This document shows positions 45,919-54,880 of a DNA stretch of 64,000 bases, one piece after another. Made by a program: the position numbers and the translations under genes. The stretch is from Drouetiella hepatica Uher 2000/2452 (lineage in GTDB: Bacteria > Cyanobacteriota > Cyanobacteriia > Elainellales > Elainellaceae): contig JAHHHD010000005.1 in the NCBI GenBank assembly GCA_019359505.1, positions 62,001 through 126,000 of the forward strand, given 5' to 3'. Positions within the stretch are counted from its first letter, which is position 1. Each line of letters opens with the position of its first letter. Below the pieces are notes generated by a model. That model was given only the letters and a program-made list of their open reading frames with translations, searched no databases and was not told where the DNA came from.

Positions 45919-46043
45919 AACGCGATGTGCAACTTGGTCTGAAAGTTTCGTAGGATGGGCATCTTAACGATCCTAATCTGGGCAGGCAAAATGCCTGCCC
46001 CACGGAGATCAAGCGCTTTAGAAAAAGAGTCGCACATCGCGTT
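45919..46043. repeat. Palindromic element F
   Basis: Outer arms AACGCGATGTGC (45919-45930) and GCACATCGCGTT (46032-46043) are perfectly complementary over 12 bp. An inner hairpin GGGCAGGCA/TGCCTGCCC lies at 45980-46000. The total length is 125 bp. It is flanked on the left by a direct repeat CGCGTTCTTTAA. It resembles a miniature inverted-repeat element, single copy here. Confidence 0.75.
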
Positions 46044-46137
46044 CTTTAGGTAAGGGTTGAAGTATTTTGAATAGAGCGAACGGATGTTCTGTCAATTTAG
46101 CACGAGAGCAAGATTCAAAAGTCCTATTCTGGGTCAA

Positions 46138-46232
46138 TATAGCTGTCGCCAGTTCGCTGAGGACATTTTTGGTGGGGCGCGAAGCGCCCCACCAAAAATG
46201 TCCCCATCCTAACCTCCTTGGCGGTTGCTATA
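46138..46232. repeat. MITE-like element, family A copy 4
   Basis: Begins TATAGCTGTCGCCAGTTCGC and ends CCTTGGCGGTTGCTATA. Inner arms of 20 bp (46161-46180 and 46184-46203) are perfect with a GAA loop. It is the best-preserved copy for the terminal inverted repeat. Confidence 0.93.
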
Positions 46233-46329
46233 AATCTTTGTGCTGTAAAAGCGTTTGATGTCTATGATTAGCCTTTGGAGCCGAGCGGGTTAGCCAACAG
46301 CTCATCCATCAAGCAGTCAAGGAGTAGAG

Positions 46330-47709
46330 ATGGGACGAATTTTTATTGCGGCGGGAGGCAGCGAGGGAGATAGTAGTGGGGCGATCGCCAACCTCACTGC
46401 AACGCGCCAAATTATTTTGCTACGCGACTTGATGACGCAGATTTTGCGATCCCGCAGCTATGACTCTCTCGCGGTTCCTGAGGATCTGAACATCCATCAG
46501 GCGATCGATTGGATTAATCGGCGATCGCAGCCGGGAGATGTGGCGATCGAGCTGCAATCTGCTTCAGATCAGGGTTCAGATGGGGTTAGAATCTCTACGG
46601 CAAAATCTACGGCAAAATCTGCGGCAGCATTCTACATCGCTCAAAACGAGCAGCGTCGCCTTCAGGCCGAACAGTTGTTGCAGGCTTATCTGCGTCGAGT
46701 CCCTCAAATCGCCAGTCACGGCACAAAGCCGGATACTTACACCGACTTTGGCAGCCTTGCCTTCTGCCGCGAAGTCGCAATTCCCTCGTTGGCTCTGCGA
46801 GTAGGACAACTCACTAACCTCGAAAACCAGTGGGTGATTCCGGCTCAGCCCCAAGATGTGGCCTTGGGCATTGCTGAAGGGCTAGCAAGCTGGAGCCGCG
46901 CTCTGTCTGAGCAGAAGATTGAGACCTATCAGCCCATCAGCATTTTGCTGAATGGCGGGCTTTATGACGACGAAGGCATCCTGGCAAATGGCAACGCCTA
47001 TGTGCCGTTTGATCTAGTTGACCAGATGGGAATTGACTTGTCTCAGGAGTCTACAGTCCAGTCGCCAGTTCAGCGATCGGCTCAGCGGCTGGGCTATCGC
47101 AACTTGGTCTACCTGCGTGCCATTGACCTGCGAGAGTTCAACATTGCTGTGCAGTGGGAGCAGGATACGCGTACCCTAAAGCTGCGATCGGCGCTCATGA
47201 TTCCGGCGAGCCAACTCGATCGCATTATGGGACGAGGCTATGCGTCTGAAGTGCAGATGATGATGTTTCTGAAAGCGCACAACCCAGAAGGTCTGGCGCA
47301 GTTTGCCGATCTGCCTAAGCTCTACCGAGAAGAAGGTCAAATTGAATGGGTTAACCCCGATATTGCCTTCGCCCAGATGTGCGTAGAAACCCAGTTCCTT
47401 CAGTTCGGTGGACTGATTCGACCTGAGCAGAACAACTTTGCTGGATTAGGCGGCATAGGGACGGGAGCATCAGGACAGAGTTTTCTTGACCCGCGAATTG
47501 GCGTCAGGGCGCATATTCAGCACCTCAAAGCCTATGCCAGCACCGAGCCGCTGATTCAGGCATCCGTTGATCCGCGTTTTCACTTGGTGCGCAGAGGAAT
47601 TTCCCCAACGATCGCCCAGCTTGCCCCCCGATGGTCAGTTACACCAGGGTACGCGACAAAAGTTAGGGCGATCATTCGGCAGCTTTACGAATCTGTAGGT
47701 TTGCTATAG
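46330..47709 (+). CDS. Peptidoglycan hydrolase: degenerate amidase, stalk domain, glucosaminidase
   Basis: A 459-residue protein with three parts. Residues 1-165 follow the Amidase_3 fold (IFIAAGGSEGDSSGA at the start, LPSLALRVGQLTN-like end), but the expected His of GHGG and the His of SIHAN are replaced (AAGGSEG, AIELQSAS), so zinc binding is doubtful. Residues ~185-300 resemble a copper amine oxidase N-like stalk (GILANGNAYVPFDLVDQMGI). Residues ~310-459 are a LytG/FlgJ-type glucosaminidase (FAQMCVETQFLQFGG, NNFAGLGGIG). There is no signal peptide, so export is unclear. AAGGAG supports the start. Confidence 0.82.
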   Translation: MGRIFIAAGGSEGDSSGAIANLTATRQIILLRDLMTQILRSRSYDSLAVPEDLNIHQAIDWINRRSQPGDVAIELQSASDQGSDGVRISTAKSTAKSAAAFYIAQNEQRRLQAEQLLQAYLRRVPQIASHGTKPDTYTDFGSLAFCREVAIPSLALRVGQLTNLENQWVIPAQPQDVALGIAEGLASWSRALSEQKIETYQPISILLNGGLYDDEGILANGNAYVPFDLVDQMGIDLSQESTVQSPVQRSAQRLGYRNLVYLRAIDLREFNIAVQWEQDTRTLKLRSALMIPASQLDRIMGRGYASEVQMMMFLKAHNPEGLAQFADLPKLYREEGQIEWVNPDIAFAQMCVETQFLQFGGLIRPEQNNFAGLGGIGTGASGQSFLDPRIGVRAHIQHLKAYASTEPLIQASVDPRFHLVRRGISPTIAQLAPRWSVTPGYATKVRAIIRQLYESVGLL

Positions 47710-47768
47710 CTTGGGCTTGCCATACTCCAAATGCCAGAGTCTGCTGAACCCGCAGCTTTAGGTAAACA

Positions 47769-47819
47769 GGTTTCAGGCTTGCTGCCTTAAAGCCTACAAA
47801 CCTGGCAAAGCCTGAAACC
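47769..47819. terminator. Hairpin between convergent genes, possible terminator
   Basis: 12 bp perfect arms GGTTTCAGGCTT (47769-47780) and AAGCCTGAAACC (47808-47819) with a 27-base loop. It lies between the hydrolase stop and the ebfC/ybaB stop. There is no T-tract, so its role is uncertain. Confidence 0.5.
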
Positions 47820-47835
47820 CAGCATTCTGCAAATC

Positions 47836-48183
47836 CTACATTCCTGGAAGATTTAACCCTTCAGTCAGAGCTTCCATTTTGGTGCGCATGGTAGCAGTAG
47901 ATTTAACATAGGCATCTTTCATCGCTGCGGCTACCAAGTCTGAGAGCACTTCGGCTCCTTCTGCCAATACGTCAGGAGAAATCTCGACGCGACGAGGTTC
48001 CTGGTTGCCGCTCAGCACAACTTTCACCAGACCGCCACCCGATTCGCCCTCAATCTCCATCTGCTCCAGCTCTTCTTGAAGCTGCTTAGCTCCTTCTTGA
48101 ACTTGCTGAGCTTTCTTAAAGGCTTCGGTCAGCTCCTTCATTTTGCCAAGACCGAAACCAAAGCCTTGTCCTTGTTTAGCCAT
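47836..48183 (-). CDS. YbaB/EbfC family nucleoid-associated protein
   Basis: A 115-residue DNA-binding dimer. The sequence [35 protein letters not shown] (given in part), then [20 protein letters not shown] and [13 protein letters not shown] are the complete family signature. These proteins coat the nucleoid and affect expression broadly. In many cyanobacteria this gene lies beside murB and murC, as here: the three are on the same strand, 111 bp from murB. Confidence 0.94.
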   Translation of the reverse strand: MAKQGQGFGFGLGKMKELTEAFKKAQQVQEGAKQLQEELEQMEIEGESGGGLVKVVLSGNQEPRRVEISPDVLAEGAEVLSDLVAAAMKDAYVKSTATMRTKMEALTEGLNLPGM

Positions 48184-48244
48184 AATTCCCTGCTATCTAT
48201 TGAGTTGAAACTAGCTTAACAATCTTAGCCCATAGCTTCTAATG

Positions 48245-48300
48245 AGGTTCAAGTAAAGCAAGGTTCAAGTAAGGCAAGGTTCGAGGCATGAGGTTCAAGC
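48245..48300. repeat. Tandem repeat, 14-16 bp x 3.5
   Basis: AGGTTCAAGTAAAGCA is repeated with decay (48245-48260, 48261-48276, 48277-48290 and a partial copy) just after the murB stop. Confidence 0.85.
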
Positions 48301-49404
48301 CAGGTGAAACTCACCAATCATTTTCACCTCAGGCTCCAAGCACAGCGACCAGTTCTGCTCCACCGTTTGCTGAATGTGATGGATCAGCTGAAAAATATCA
48401 TTTGCTGTGGCGCCGCCGCAGTTAAGAATAAAGTTGGCGTGGCGCTGGGCAATTTGAGCGCCGCCAATGCTGTGTCCCTTCAGCCCCGTTTGTTCGATCA
48501 GCCAGCCCGCTTTGTGAGAACCTGGGTTGCGGAAAACGCTGCCGCAGCTGGGCAAATGGTAGGGCTGAGTGATGCGACGGCGATCGAGATGCTGAGTGGT
48601 ATCTGCTATTAGCTGCTCTGGATCGCCACCGGGCTGAAGTTGCAGCGTGGCTTGCGTCACGAGACGAATAGCCTCTGCTGCCGCTAGGCTAGTGTGGGCT
48701 TGCAGCTTAGAACTGCGGTAGGTGTAATTCAGCTGATCCGGGTGCCAGACTTCTAGAGTGCCGTCAATGGCTAGAGTATGGGTATCTACCAAAATATCGG
48801 CGGTGCAGAGACCATGTGCCCCGGCATTCATCACCACCGCGCCGCCCAACGTGCCCGGAATGCCAACTGCCCATTCCAGACCGCTCAAGCCATGCTCTGC
48901 GGCTTGCCATGCCAAGCGAGCGATCGGTTCTCCAGCAGCTGCCGTCATTCGCCCTGTTTCAGCGTCAAAGTGGGAATAGCGCAGATAGCGGGTGCAGACC
49001 ACCAAACCGGGGATGCCGCGATCGCTAATCAACAAATTGCTGCCTGCCCCCAGTAATGTAATAGGCAACCCACGGGTTTGTGCCCACTCGAAGCTAGCTT
49101 GCAGATCTTCAATGCGGCGAGGTGCAACATACATTTCGGCTGGTCCGCCCACCTTAAAAGAAGTCAGGCTGGTCAAAGGAACCTGGGGTTTGATCATGCA
49201 ATCTGTTCCGGGAAGCCGGATAGGCTGAGGCTCCTGACCCACGAGCGGTTGCCCCACGAGCGGTTGCCCCACAGTCTGTTGCCCCACAGCCTGTTGTCCT
49301 AAAGAAACAAATCGAGTGTGTCCGCTCTCTGCCAGTGCAGGTTTGGAGTTAGAGCGTCCTGAGCCAGGTGCATGAACGGGCGGAAAGTCTTTTGAGAGCG
49401 TCAT
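48295..49404 (-). CDS. murB: UDP-N-acetylenolpyruvoylglucosamine reductase MurB
   Basis: A 369-residue cytoplasmic flavoenzyme of peptidoglycan precursor synthesis. The FAD domain begins LTSLTSFKVGGPAEMY at about residue 75, with LLGAGSNLLISDRGIPG, GLEWAVGIPGTLGGAVVMNAGA and the C-terminal SCGSVFRNPGSHKAGWLIE typical of MurB. The 70 residues before that are an unusual extension containing a GQQAVGQQTVGQPLVGQPL repeat; an internal ATG at 49197 would remove it. Which start is used is open. Next to murC upstream (99 bp). Confidence 0.94.
   Translation of the reverse strand: MTLSKDFPPVHAPGSGRSNSKPALAESGHTRFVSLGQQAVGQQTVGQPLVGQPLVGQEPQPIRLPGTDCMIKPQVPLTSLTSFKVGGPAEMYVAPRRIEDLQASFEWAQTRGLPITLLGAGSNLLISDRGIPGLVVCTRYLRYSHFDAETGRMTAAAGEPIARLAWQAAEHGLSGLEWAVGIPGTLGGAVVMNAGAHGLCTADILVDTHTLAIDGTLEVWHPDQLNYTYRSSKLQAHTSLAAAEAIRLVTQATLQLQPGGDPEQLIADTTQHLDRRRITQPYHLPSCGSVFRNPGSHKAGWLIEQTGLKGHSIGGAQIAQRHANFILNCGGATANDIFQLIHHIQQTVEQNWSLCLEPEVKMIGEFHLA
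49231..49300. repeat. In-frame 15 bp tandem repeat in MurB N-terminus
   Basis: Units such as GAGCGGTTGCCCCAC and CAGTCTGTTGCCCCA (plus strand) are repeated about four times and encode (V/L)GQ(Q/P)xVGQ pentapeptides. Confidence 0.85.
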
Positions 49405-49503
49405 GATTTTGAAGGATTGAATGCAGATGTAGCGAGGAGTGAGGGTGCTGTGTTTTCCAGTTAGGGTGTGATCCGGCTAGGGCGGCTGAAGCCTCACCCG
49501 ATG

Positions 49504-50973
49504 CTAGACCGGACTTAGGGCTGACGATACAGAGTCTTCAGCTTGGCAAAACGCCATCAGCTCAGGGATGATGCGATTTAAGTTGCCTGCTCCCAAAAAG
49601 AGAACCAGATCGCCCGGCAGCAAGGCTGCTTGCAGATAGGTTGCGACTTCTGACAGCGTGGGTTGGTAGATGACCTGGGGGTGGTGAGCGGCGATCGCCT
49701 CTGACAGGCTCTGCCCTGTCACTTGCCCTGTGTTTGGCTCGCCCGCGCTGTAAATCTCTGTCGTAATGACCAAATCTGCATCTCCAAAGGATTCCGCAAA
49801 TTCGCTTAAAAATGTCTGTGTCCGGCTATATCGATGCGGCTGAAAGACGGCAACGACCCGCCGCCGCTGGGTAGAGGTCTGGGCACGGAGACGCGCCGCA
49901 TTCAGCGTCACCTGAATTTCGCTAGGATGATGAGCGTAGTCGTCGATAAATAGGATTTGATTGTATTCACCTCGGCATTCAAACCGTCGTCGTGCGCCCT
50001 CAAAAGTCGTCAGGATCGGGGCAATTTCAGCAAACCCCAGACCGAGCTGCCGTCCAACCGCGATCGCCGCCAGGGCATTGCTGAGGTTGTGGTTGCCCAG
50101 CAGTCCTAGCTGTAGGGTTCCCAGCAGAGCGCCGCGCTCCCAGACTTGAGCGATCGTGCCGTCTGATTTGTAAACAATGTTATCAACGGTGTAGTCAGCT
50201 TTGGCGTTTGGCTGGATGCTGTAGGTAATGTGGGGCTGCAAGCACGACTTGAGAGTGGGGCTATCGATGCAGCCAATCAGCGTTTCGCACTGCTGCGCAA
50301 AGGTTTGAAAGGTGGCGATCACTTCCTCTAGGGTGGCATAGTGATCGGGATGATCTAGCTCAATGTTGGTGACAACGCCAATTTTTGCTGCCAGCTTTAC
50401 CAGAGAGCCATCTGACTCATCTGCTTCCGCGACTAGATAGGGGCTTTGTCCAATCCGGGCATTGCCTTCCCAAGCATTCACTTCGCCCCCAACAATAATG
50501 GTTGGGTCGAGTCCAGCTTTCATCAACAGGTAGCCCACCATGCTGCTGGTCGTGGTCTTGCCATGGGTGCCCGCGATCGCAATCCCCTCATACTCCTGCA
50601 TCAGCGCCGCCAATAAATCCGATCGGTGAAATATGGGGCAGCCTAGACTCAGCGCCGCTCGATATTCAGCATTCTCAGCGCTAATTGCAGTTGAGCAGAT
50701 TACCTGAGGAGCCGCTGCGCGTGCTTGGGTGACAGACTCATGACCTGCCTCATAACCTACGGGTTGCAAAGCCTCTAAATTGGCAGCATCCTGACTCCAA
50801 AAAATATGCGCCCCCTGCTTCTCTAGCCGCTGCGTAATATGGCTATGGCTCAAATCTGAGCCAGAAACGGGTAATTTACGCTGGGTCAAGACATACGCGA
50901 GAGCCGACATACCGATTCCACCGATGCCGATGAAATGAAATGGTCTCCCGCCGAAATCAACAGAATTCAGCAT
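49504..50973 (-). CDS. murC: UDP-N-acetylmuramate--L-alanine ligase MurC
   Basis: A 489-residue ATP-dependent ligase adding L-Ala to UDP-MurNAc. FHFIGIGGIGMSALA (residues 12-26) binds the nucleotide sugar, GTHGKTT (135-141) is the ATP loop, and EADESDGSLVKL and FIDDYAHHPSEI are further Mur ligase signatures. AAGGAG six bases before ATG supports the start. It leads the murC-murB-ebfC group on the minus strand, the usual cyanobacterial order murC-murB. Confidence 0.97.
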   Translation of the reverse strand: MLNSVDFGGRPFHFIGIGGIGMSALAYVLTQRKLPVSGSDLSHSHITQRLEKQGAHIFWSQDAANLEALQPVGYEAGHESVTQARAAAPQVICSTAISAENAEYRAALSLGCPIFHRSDLLAALMQEYEGIAIAGTHGKTTTSSMVGYLLMKAGLDPTIIVGGEVNAWEGNARIGQSPYLVAEADESDGSLVKLAAKIGVVTNIELDHPDHYATLEEVIATFQTFAQQCETLIGCIDSPTLKSCLQPHITYSIQPNAKADYTVDNIVYKSDGTIAQVWERGALLGTLQLGLLGNHNLSNALAAIAVGRQLGLGFAEIAPILTTFEGARRRFECRGEYNQILFIDDYAHHPSEIQVTLNAARLRAQTSTQRRRVVAVFQPHRYSRTQTFLSEFAESFGDADLVITTEIYSAGEPNTGQVTGQSLSEAIAAHHPQVIYQPTLSEVATYLQAALLPGDLVLFLGAGNLNRIIPELMAFCQAEDSVSSALSPV

Positions 50974-51504
50974 TAAAGCTCCTTACACACACCACACACC
51001 ACACCAAACATCACGCGATATCATAGCAAGAATTGCTTTTTGCGCGATACGCTTTTTCCTCTAAATTTCTCTAGATGAGCAGAATTATCGCTTGACTCAG
51101 AAAATCTGACGCAACCAATATCTGGAATCTAAAAGAGATCTTTAAGCATCCTTGAGAATAAAAAGTAGCCTTGAGAACAAAAACAAATTGAGTTACACCT
51201 AAGTAACTTCACAGGCTACCTAAAATATTCCTGAAAGAGACAAATAAATTTTTACGACAGACCCATAATAAATTCATAAGCTAACAACTCTATAAGCTGA
51301 CAGCTCCATCAGCCAGTATTTTTGGATGCCCTATCATTTGTATTCTGTATCAATATTGTTAAATCTGTATAGCATGGTAACTTTCTAAAGCTAGTACTCT
51401 TTTCGGAAGGTTCCTTCTTTTTGAAAGTCACCTACCGTAGACGATTTGCTGGAACTGTAGAATTTTTCGTTGAAAATTTGATAATTTGAAGCAGCCTTGG
51501 GATT
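50974..51504. other. AT-rich divergent region murC/nadD
   Basis: 531 bp with no gene that I can support. It has long AT-rich runs and no HIP1 site. Promoters for both genes are expected here. No hairpin of note was seen. Confidence 0.45.
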
Positions 51505-52158
51505 ATGCCAGCAAAAGCGGTTTTAGGCGGCACATTTAACCCCATTCATCTGGGACACTTGTTGATGGCAGAAACGGCTCTAAATCAGTTAGCACTTGAG
51601 CAAGTGATCTGGGTGCCGACCTATCGTCCGCTCTACAAGTCTTCCGCTGAACTGGTGGGCTTCAAACATCGATTAGAAATGTTGAAATTGGCGATCGCCT
51701 TCCACCCTAGCTTTGTCGTTTCCGCCATAGAGCAAAACTTTTTCACGGTAGAGCAAATCCAACCGCACTCCAGCTACGCCGTGGATACATTTCTCGCCTT
51801 GAAAGATATCCATGCTGCCAGCCAGTGGTATTGGATTGTTGGGCTAGATACTTTTTTGACGCTGCCCTACTGGTATCGTCGGCAAGAGCTTTTGCCCCAC
51901 TGCATTTGGCTCGTTGCGCCTCGTCTAGAGGCTTCTGTAGAAAAAGACCTAATCAAAACGCAGGCACTCTGTGAGCAAGTTGCCCAGAAAATGGCGGCGG
52001 AAGCGATCGCGCTAAACTGGCAAATCCTCGATATGCCTCAGATCAGCCTCTCATCCCAACTGATTCGGCAATACTGCCGCGATCGGCGATCGATCCGCTA
52101 TCTCGTGCTAGATGCTGTCAGAGACTATATCCTCCAGCACAATCTTTATAAAACTTAG
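51505..52158 (+). CDS. nadD: Nicotinate-nucleotide adenylyltransferase NadD
   Basis: A 217-residue nucleotidyltransferase of NAD synthesis. The signature GGTFNPIHLGHLLMAETAL (8-26) contains the HxGH-type motif, and the C-terminal ISLSSQLIRQYCRDRRSIRYLV contains the ISST-like ATP motif (here ISLSSQ). The length is normal. It could be a NadM-like or other cytidylyltransferase relative, but the pattern fits NadD. A single plus-strand gene preceding gap2. Confidence 0.9.
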   Translation: MPAKAVLGGTFNPIHLGHLLMAETALNQLALEQVIWVPTYRPLYKSSAELVGFKHRLEMLKLAIAFHPSFVVSAIEQNFFTVEQIQPHSSYAVDTFLALKDIHAASQWYWIVGLDTFLTLPYWYRRQELLPHCIWLVAPRLEASVEKDLIKTQALCEQVAQKMAAEAIALNWQILDMPQISLSSQLIRQYCRDRRSIRYLVLDAVRDYILQHNLYKT

Positions 52159-52429
52159 AGTTTCTAAATTTAAGGCGCTCTTTACCCCTCTACCGGAGCG
52201 CTTCTCGACTCACAGAGGATGCTGATCTAGCCGCAGAAGCCAAAGTTAAAAATAATAAGCAAAAATACTTATTGACTGAAATCCCCGCCCCTTCAAAACT
52301 GTAGCTTCTCAATCCCCCCGCTGAGCATAAAACTGCGATCCCCAACTCTTGAGAGGCAAACTCCTAAACGTGTATGATTTGAGGCATTACTTAACGATCT
52401 TTTCATTTTTAGCAAGAGGGCAAGAAGCG

Positions 52430-53440
52430 GTGACTAGAGTAGCGATCAATGGTTTTGGACGGATCGGGCGCAATTTCCTGCGGTGCTGGCTGGGACGGCA
52501 GAACAGCCAAATTGAAGTGGTGGCAATCAACGATACTTCTGATCCAAGAACCAATGCTCATCTTTTAAGATACGACTCCATGCTGGGCAAGCTTGATGCT
52601 GACATCAGCGCCGATGACAACACCATCACTGCTAATGGACATACCATCAAATGTACGTCCGATCGCAATCCTCTAAACTTGCCCTGGGGCGCTTGGGATG
52701 TAGACCTGATTATTGAATCTACGGGCGTATTCATCAGCAAAGAGGGAGCGTCTAAGCATTTGGAAGCAGGCGCAAAGAAAGTGCTGATCACGGCTCCCGG
52801 CAAAGGGGAAGACGGCACCTTTGTCATGGGAGTCAACCACCACGACTACGACCACCACAAGCACAACATTATTAGCAACGCCAGCTGTACGACCAACTGT
52901 CTAGCTCCGGTTGCCAAAGTCCTGCACGAAAGCTTTGGCATCATCAAAGGGACGATGACCACGACCCACAGCTACACGGGCGATCAGCGCCTACTGGATG
53001 CTAGCCACAGGGACGTACGTCGCGCCCGTGCAGCCGCCCTCAACATTGTGCCAACCACCACAGGAGCGGCAAAAGCAGTGGCTCTGGTGCTGCCAGAACT
53101 CAAAGGTAAGCTCAACGGTATTGCGCTACGGGTGCCCACACCTAACGTGTCGATCGTTGATCTTGTGGTTCAGGTTGAAAGACCGACGATCGTTGAACAG
53201 GTGAATGAAGCGCTGAAAACTGCTTCTGAAGGTTCTCTGAAGGGCATCCTGGGCTACAGTGAACTGGAGCTTGTCTCCTGCGACTATAGGGGGACGGACG
53301 AGTCATCGATCATTGACTCTTTCCTAACGATGGTGATGGGTGGCGATATGGTGAAGGTGATTGCCTGGTATGACAACGAGTGGGGCTATAGCCAGCGAGT
53401 TGTTGACCTAGCTGAGCTAGTGGCTCAACGCTGGGTTTAG
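52430..53440 (+). CDS. gap2: Glyceraldehyde-3-phosphate dehydrogenase, photosynthetic type (Gap2)
   Basis: A 336-residue enzyme if it starts at the GTG at 52430, which yields the universal [19 protein letters not shown]; the longer ORF from 52349 has no matching N-terminus. AAGAGGG lies upstream. Catalytic Cys153 is in SNASCTTNC. The Calvin-cycle, NADPH-using Gap2 type is indicated by [22 protein letters not shown], unlike the glycolytic Gap1. No CP12-like tail is present, as in other cyanobacterial Gap2. Two strong hairpins follow. Confidence 0.95.
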   Translation: MTRVAINGFGRIGRNFLRCWLGRQNSQIEVVAINDTSDPRTNAHLLRYDSMLGKLDADISADDNTITANGHTIKCTSDRNPLNLPWGAWDVDLIIESTGVFISKEGASKHLEAGAKKVLITAPGKGEDGTFVMGVNHHDYDHHKHNIISNASCTTNCLAPVAKVLHESFGIIKGTMTTTHSYTGDQRLLDASHRDVRRARAAALNIVPTTTGAAKAVALVLPELKGKLNGIALRVPTPNVSIVDLVVQVERPTIVEQVNEALKTASEGSLKGILGYSELELVSCDYRGTDESSIIDSFLTMVMGGDMVKVIAWYDNEWGYSQRVVDLAELVAQRWV

Positions 53441-53471
53441 TCACTGAAGCGAATTGGTAGCGGTATCTTAT

Positions 53472-53522
53472 TTGAGGATTTTTAGTTGCGTGGGCTTTAC
53501 CCACGCAACTAAAAATCCTCAA
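53472..53522. terminator. gap2 terminator hairpin 1
   Basis: 23 bp perfect arms (53472-53494 and 53500-53522) with loop CTTTA, ending in AAAAATCCTCAA. It lies 32 bases after the gap2 stop. Confidence 0.85.
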
Positions 53523-53541
53523 CCATTAGGAAACACTAGGC

Positions 53542-53587
53542 ATTAGACCTGGGGTGCTCTCATTCGGGAGAGCACCCCAGGTCTAAT
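53542..53587. terminator. Second hairpin between gap2 and response regulator
   Basis: 19 bp perfect arms (53542-53560 and 53569-53587), loop CATTCGGG. Being 18 bases before the convergent regulator's stop, it can end that transcript; on the minus strand the base is AT-rich. Confidence 0.8.
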
Positions 53588-53604
53588 TAGGCAAAGAGAG
53601 CAGC

Positions 53605-54321
53605 CTAAGCGGAAGTAGACTCTTCTCCCAGTTGAGGAGCTTCAAACTTGTAGCCCACCCCACGCACGGTCTGAATCAGTGCAGGTTGTGACGTGTCAAT
53701 CTCAATTTTCTTCCGAATTTGCCCAATGTGAACATCTACGACCCGCTGATCGCCCACATATTCGTAATCCCAGACTTTTTGGATTAGCTCAGCCCGTCGC
53801 CACACCCGCCCCGGATGGCTAGCCAAGAAGTGGAGCAAATCAAACTCCAGAGCCGTGAGTGGCACAATTTCAGCGTTTAGCGTCACTTCGCGTCGCACTG
53901 GGTCTATCATCAGCCCGTTGAAAGTGAGGCACTGCTGCTCTGCGGTGGTGACAGGGCGCTGACGCTTCAAGATTGCCCCCACCCGAACCTCTAGTTCTCC
54001 CAAGCTGAAAGGCTTGGTTAAATAATCATCTGCACCCAGAGCGAAACCGCGAATTTTGTCGGCTTCATCGCTGCGGCTAGTCAGCATCAGCACGAAGACT
54101 CCCGTCCGGCTCTGCATCTCCTGGCAAAGGCTGTAGCCTGTCGCATCGGGCAAATTGACATCTAAAATCACTAGATCTGGATTGAACTGCTCAAACATTG
54201 CCAGAGCGCTTTTGCCATCTTCGGCAGATTCTAGCTGATAGCTCTGCTTAGAAAGAAAGCGGTGAATGAGAGTTCGGATCGCAGGATCATCATCGACTAC
54301 AAGAATTTTGGCTGGAGCCAT
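53605..54321 (-). CDS. OmpR/PhoB-type response regulator
   Basis: A 238-residue regulator from ATG 54321. AAGG lies 8 bases upstream of that ATG but only 2 from the ATG at 54327, and the longer ORF (54420) has an unlikely N-terminus. The receiver has acidic residues in VVDDDPA, phospho-acceptor Asp54 in VILDVNLPD and Lys in YLTKPF. The C-terminal winged helix has TALEFDLLHFLASHPGRV and VDVHIGQIRKKIE. It is not RpaA or RpaB as I remember them. The cognate kinase is not adjacent. Confidence 0.9.
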   Translation of the reverse strand: MAPAKILVVDDDPAIRTLIHRFLSKQSYQLESAEDGKSALAMFEQFNPDLVILDVNLPDATGYSLCQEMQSRTGVFVLMLTSRSDEADKIRGFALGADDYLTKPFSLGELEVRVGAILKRQRPVTTAEQQCLTFNGLMIDPVRREVTLNAEIVPLTALEFDLLHFLASHPGRVWRRAELIQKVWDYEYVGDQRVVDVHIGQIRKKIEIDTSQPALIQTVRGVGYKFEAPQLGEESTSA

Positions 54322-54880
54322 GGCCATAACCTTAGCGCTATCAAGTGAAAGTGAGCAGTAAGAAAATCTTAAGGGGTAAATCTTTAAAAGTAGATGAAAA
54401 AATGGATGCGATCGCCCCACTTCCCCGTAAACAGGGTCACAATCAATATATACTCTGCGTACTGTGGAATGACAAAACTACTAATTCAAATTATTGCTAA
54501 CTCAAATTATCGGCTGAAAGTAGGGAAATTCGTAAGATGACGGGCTTAGGGCTACGAGTTCAGCGTTATGGTCATTAGGATTAGAGTCTGCATCCCCGCA
54601 GTCACTCTCAGAATGGTCGCTCTCAGGTCAATCGGCAAAGACCGATCGCGGTCAGCCTAGCATAGAAATATGGGGTTGAGAGGGGGACAGTGCAAAACCT
54701 AAGTTTTACGCTGATTCTATTTGCGAAACGCGAGTAGATGGTTACACTATTGGCTAGCAGCGCTAGCAAACCCTGTAGGGTGACAGCCAACGTCTCGAAT
54801 CTGTTTTCGAGTAGTCTCCCTGAGTGTCATTACGCCAATCATAATCGAATTATGTTGAGGGAGTCTTCCAGAGGTTGTAC
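54322..54880. other. Divergent region, regulator / CPP1-like
   Basis: 559 bp without a supported gene. It contains a local duplication CTAATTCAAATTATTG / CTAACTCAAATTATCG at about 54480-54512 and one HIP1-like site near the regulator. Promoters for both flanking genes are expected here. Confidence 0.4.

Larger units (their letters stand above)
45795..46329. other. Divergent region with two repeat elements
   Basis: This 535 bp stretch between dnaG and the hydrolase gene holds element F (45919-46043) and family A copy 4 (46138-46232). No gene is seen. AAGGAG precedes the right-hand gene by about 6 bases. Confidence 0.5.

Noticed and set aside
48245-48300. GGTTC-rich segment considered as a tRNA T-arm
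   Set aside because: It is a simple tandem repeat of AGGTTCAAG; no acceptor stem or anticodon arm can be drawn.
53605-54321. Identification of the response regulator as RpaB or RpaA
   Set aside because: The receiver sequence does not match either as remembered; left as OmpR/PhoB-type.
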